Shown: positions 60,301-64,000 of the stretch, in pieces | Layout: the number at the start of each line of letters is the position of its first letter | Numbering within the stretch: the stretch's first letter is position 1 | From: Ulva prolifera | Taxonomy: Eukaryota > Chlorophyta > Ulvophyceae > Ulvales > Ulvaceae | Direction of reading: 5' to 3' | Length of the DNA: 64,000 nucleotides | Assembly: GCA_023078555.1 (NCBI GenBank) | Contig: CM041198.1 | Location: 8,479,836-8,543,835 of the forward strand | The notes under the pieces: generated by a model | The model's database searches: none | The model's input: only the letters and a program-made list of their open reading frames with translations | What the model was told of the DNA's origin: nothing | Position numbers and translations under genes: made by a program

Positions 60301-63300
60301 GAGCATCATGGGGCCAAGCGGCGCCGGTGCGTCATCCCACACCACACATGCATGCATGCATGCATGCATCCTCGCCGTTTTTGTCTACAGTTGGCAGTGC
60401 ACTACCAAAAAAGGAAACCCCCCCGGCATGTTGCTGTTGGAGTCATGCATTCGTGCGGTCTACTGGCATGGCTCAAAAAGCCAGAGTGATAAGAGCTGAG
60501 GCATGGGGTGGCTGCAGGGAAGAGCAGTCTGCTGGACATCATTTCGGGGCGGCGTTTTGGCGAGGGCGTCGAGGGGAGGCTGCGTGTGGACGGTGTGGAG
60601 ATGGAGGCGCAGCACGTGCGGGCGATGGCCGGCTACGTCCACCAGGTGCCGCCCCGTGCTCCGTGCCCACATTTATTGCGACCAGATCCACAAAGCAGCA
60701 ATGATGCTCCGCTGCGTGCGACATGTCAACGTGGACTGTGCAGCCACGGCCCTGTAACCCCTGTCATGGCAAGGTGACAGGCATGTCGCACGCATGAGAT
60801 GCACATGCACGGCGCGCGTGTGCGCTTCTCTTGCTTTGGAGCATGGGTGCCTCGGCCTCTGCGTCGCGCCTCGCCATTGCCTGGACGGGCATGAACTCAC
60901 GCTGTGCTCATGCGTGATTCCAGTCGGTGCACGTGGCTCTGCTTCAGCTTTGCATCTCCTGATTGGCAGACAACTCCACCTTACAGGACTCATGCACGTA
61001 AGGATCACACACTCTCCCACGCTCTGTAGCATGACACCCGGCAGTCTGTCGCAACCCAAAACTCAAGATCCACACAATCGGCTGTGCCCCCGTAAGCACG
61101 TGGCCGTGTGTGAGGCTCTCAACCGTCGGCACCCAACAGCAGGACCTCCTTCTGCTGCTGCATTTCAGTTAGCCACCACAGACCATGCATGCTGATCAGC
61201 AAGCATGCAAACATGGATGTAGAATCATTCCGCGACGCGTTCGAACCGGCACTTCACCACCCCCGGCCTGCCTGAGGACGTGGCCGCTGGTGCAGGACGA
61301 CGTGCTGCCGGGGACGGCCACAGTGCGGGAGTACATGATCTTCCACGACAGCCTGCGCGGCGCGCACCGCGAAACGCCCGTGCTGCCGGGCAGCAGCGGC
61401 CGCAGCAGCGACCGGCGGCGGCGCACGGCCGCGGCGGCCGAGGCGCAGCAGTGGCACCGCATCACCGCACTGTTGCACGACCTCGGGCTGCTGAAGTCGC
61501 AGGACACGCTGATCGGCGACGCGTTCACGCGGGGTATCTCGGGCGGCGAGAAGCGGCGGCTCAGCGTCGCGGTGGAGCTGCTGGCTGCACCGCAGCTGCT
61601 CTTCCTCGACGAGCCCACCACCGGTGTGCATCTTACATGTAATGCATTGGCTGTGTCACACCTGTGGATGTGCATGCTGTCGGACGTGGCAGCGAGTGGC
61701 ACACTAGTCTTCAGTAGGTCCATGTCTGGGCACAGTTGGTCCGCTCTTGCACGACGATAATTCTGCACGCGTGCACCACACCTGGGTGCATGCATGCCAC
61801 CCATGCATGCAGGCCTCGATTCGACCAGCTCGGCACAGCTCGTGGACATCCTCGCGTCGCTCTCCGCCGCCGGTGTCAACATCATCTTCTCGATCCACCA
61901 GCCGCGCCCCGACATCCTGCGCCACATCGATACGCTCCTGCTGCTGTCCCCGGTCGGCCAGCTCGTCTACTGCGGCCCCCTGCCGCCGCTGTCCGCCCAC
62001 CTCGCCGCCCTCGGCTGCCACCAGCCGCCGGGAACCCTGAACATCGCGGACTTCCTCCTCGATGTCGTCATCTCCGCGCCTTCCCAGCGCCTCAGCGAGC
62101 TTGTGGACGGGTTTGCGCGGAGCGAGGTGCGGAGGCAGGAGCTCGGTGTGGCTGGTGCGATCGCCGCGGCGGCTGCGGCGCAGCCGCAGGCGGCGGCGCT
62201 GCCGCCGCTGCCGCCGCTCGCGCTGCAGCTGCGCGTGCTGTCCGCGACGCTCTTCCGGCGGACGTACAGGCACCCGTTCCTCGTGGCAACGTGCTACGTG
62301 GCGACCCTGGCTGCCGCGGTCGGCCTCGGGATTGCCTTTGTGAAGACGGGCTTTGACACGCAGGTACGCTGCGCCCGCGCTGTGTGCTGCCCGGTCCAAT
62401 TGGCCTGGATGTACTGTCCCCGGGATGGCGTTTGCCGCCTGCATGCGTATCTGTACCGCTGGCATCCCTCCACCGTCCCAGGCTATCGCTGTGCCGGTTG
62501 TGCCGAGCGGCGTTCAAGCATCAACAACAGGTCGCGCTCACAAGGCACCCTGTACGTGCAGGGCATCCAGAACCGCTTCGGCCTCCTATTCTTCATCCTT
62601 CTCTTCCAGTCGCTCATGGCCCTCAGCTCGCTGCCGGTGTGGCAGGAGGACATGCTGCTGTTTGTGCGCGAGCGCGACGCGCGCGCCTACACCACGCCCG
62701 CGTACTTCGCGGCGCGAGTCCTCTTCGACCTCGTGCCGCTCCGCCTCGTGCCGCCCCTCGCGTTCACGCTCATCACCTACCCCACTGCCGGCCTCCACGC
62801 CGGCTCCGCGGCAACCGTGCTGTCCTTCACGCTCACCCTCGTCGCCGCGAACGCGGTTGCGTCGCTGCTATGCATGTGCCTCGGCGCCGCGCTGCCGACG
62901 CTGACCCTCGCGAACATGGTGCGCCGCCGCCCTGTGGTATGGAGATGCTACCCCTGAGATAATTGAGTGGCCCCCTTCTTGGATGGCACCAAACGCGTGC
63001 ATACCGCACAGCTGGCTGAGTGGTGGGTGCTGCATCAGCCTGACTGCATCTGTACACAGCACGCTTGCAGCCGCCAGCTGCAGTGTTCTGTTGGTGGCTT
63101 CAGGGGCTCACGGGCAGCCGGATAGCGTTCCTCGACCGTGAGGCTAATCGAGCATGACTCACGGCAGCCATGTGCTGCAGCGCACCATTCTCAGCTCCGA
63201 GTGTCGGTGTTGTCAATGTCCCAATGAATTTGGCCAATCGCATTTGGCACCCAAAAGTGCATGCGGCACCTGTGGCTGTGTATGTGGGTCGCTCCGCCTG

Positions 63301-64000
63301 CGTGACTGCTGCTGTGCATGACACACTTGCAGCCCGCAGCCGCGGTGTTGTTTTGGTGGCTTCAGGGGCTCCAGGGCATCCCCAGCCCGCCGCACAGCCG
63401 TCCTGAAACCGTGAGGCTAGTCGAGCATGACGAACACCACCGATGCTCGGCCGCGCTGCAGCACACCATTCTCATTCCTGGTTTCGCAGTCGTGAATTCC
63501 CTATTGAATCTGGCTGTGCAATCACGCATGCGTGCGAACTTACATACGCCAGGCCTCGACAGCGGGGTGCGCACGGGGTGCAGGTTGGAACGGTCGTCAT
63601 CATGCTCAGCCTGCTGCTCTGCGGCTTTATGCTCAACGGCAGCGCGCTGCCCCCTGCCGCCGGCGCGCTGCACTGGCTCTCCTACTTCGCCCAGGCCTAC
63701 GAGATGCTCGTCACCACGGAGTTCCACAACAACCCCGCCCCCTTCTTCTTCACCGCCCCTGTGGACACGCTGCCGATGCTGCGCGTCACCGGCGACGGCG
63801 TGCTCGCGCAGTTCGGCTACCGCCCGCAGCGCTTCGCCGCGAACCTCGCCGCGCTGTGCATGCTGGGCGTCCTGTGCGGCGCGATCACGTACGTGGCGCT
63901 GCTCATGACGCACCCGGTCGCGCGCGCGCAAGTGGCGCAGGCGCTGCGGCGGTCGGGGCTGCTGAACGTGCGGCAGAGGGCGGTGGGGCTGATGCGGCTG
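57381..64000 (+). CDS. Half-size ABCG transporter with EGF-like Cys-rich ectodomain (3' end outside window)
   Basis: Eleven exons in phase: 57381-57447, 57696-57845, 58071-58366, 58968-59315, 59619-59911, 60043-60326, 60518-60645, 61296-61623, 61813-62363, 62562-62918, 63584-64000. The 1073 residues seen start with a signal peptide (LTAALLLCLICNVAIA). An EGF-like module follows (CKNGG, then CNCTGGWTGPDC), then about 270 residues with some 25 Cys, a Pro-rich linker and one membrane span (about 340-362). The ATPase domain has Walker A GPSGAGKSS split by an intron, signature ISGGEKRR, Walker B LLFLDEPTTGLDS and the switch-His stretch SIHQPRP. The membrane domain starts near 765 with GIQNRFGLLFFILLFQ. 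This order matches yeast Adp1 and plant ABCG24/28-type proteins. The substrate is unknown. The C-terminus is beyond the edge. Confidence 0.93.
59917..59943. repeat. C27 homopolymer in ABCG intron 5
   Basis: Twenty-seven C immediately after the donor GTGCG at 59912. The whole intron is 131 bp, so the tract makes up a fifth of it. In the unspliced frame it would add a Pro run. Confidence 0.95.

Overview
This is a piece of a eukaryotic nuclear genome, most likely a green alga (Chlorophyta). The evidence is: intron-rich genes with GC-rich exons in a less GC-rich background; splice donors that often read GTGCG; TGTAA motifs shortly after the stops of several genes; a protein with a plastid-type leader; and plant-type versions of sterol C14 reductase, a GUCD1-like protein and an ABCG transporter. 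Exon models were built by hand from frame, splice sites and family conservation. Most internal exons join in phase, while first exons are the weakest part.

Layout. 1-2.35 kb: the 3' half of a divergent protein kinase gene (minus). 2.4-6.4 kb: nothing recognised. 6.4-18.5 kb: a scrambled segmental duplication. Its better-preserved copy (13.4-18.5 kb) carries an OPR-like helical-repeat gene and the end of a TLDc-domain (MEAK7-like) gene. The other copy (6.4-11.0 kb) holds only relics, one of them interrupted by a hAT-type MITE. A 1.87-kb element with long terminal inverted repeats lies between the copies. 18-39.9 kb is a housekeeping block: TLDc gene, ribosomal protein eL38, RNA polymerase I factor RRN3, ribosomal protein eS28, a 2H phosphoesterase, a small plastid membrane protein, proteasome subunit alpha-5 and delta(14)-sterol reductase. 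The last two are divergently transcribed from a gap of about 270 bp. 40-54.8 kb: a tandem duplication with two complete five-exon GT25-family glycosyltransferase genes (minus), separated by about 2.4 kb. 55.3-56.5 kb: a GUCD1-like gene (minus). 57.4-64.0 kb: a half-size ABCG transporter gene (plus) with a signal peptide and an EGF-like Cys-rich N-terminal region, cut by the window edge.

The genes do not form an operon. Most are housekeeping: translation (eL38, eS28, RRN3 for rRNA synthesis), protein turnover (alpha-5), sterol synthesis, membrane transport and glycosylation. The accessory interest lies in the duplications and mobile DNA: a hAT MITE with two copies and perfect 8-bp target duplications, a short retroposon-like family sharing a 30-bp 3' end, and the long-TIR element. 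No CRISPR array, rRNA gene or virus-like element was seen. tRNA genes could not be searched for reliably by eye.
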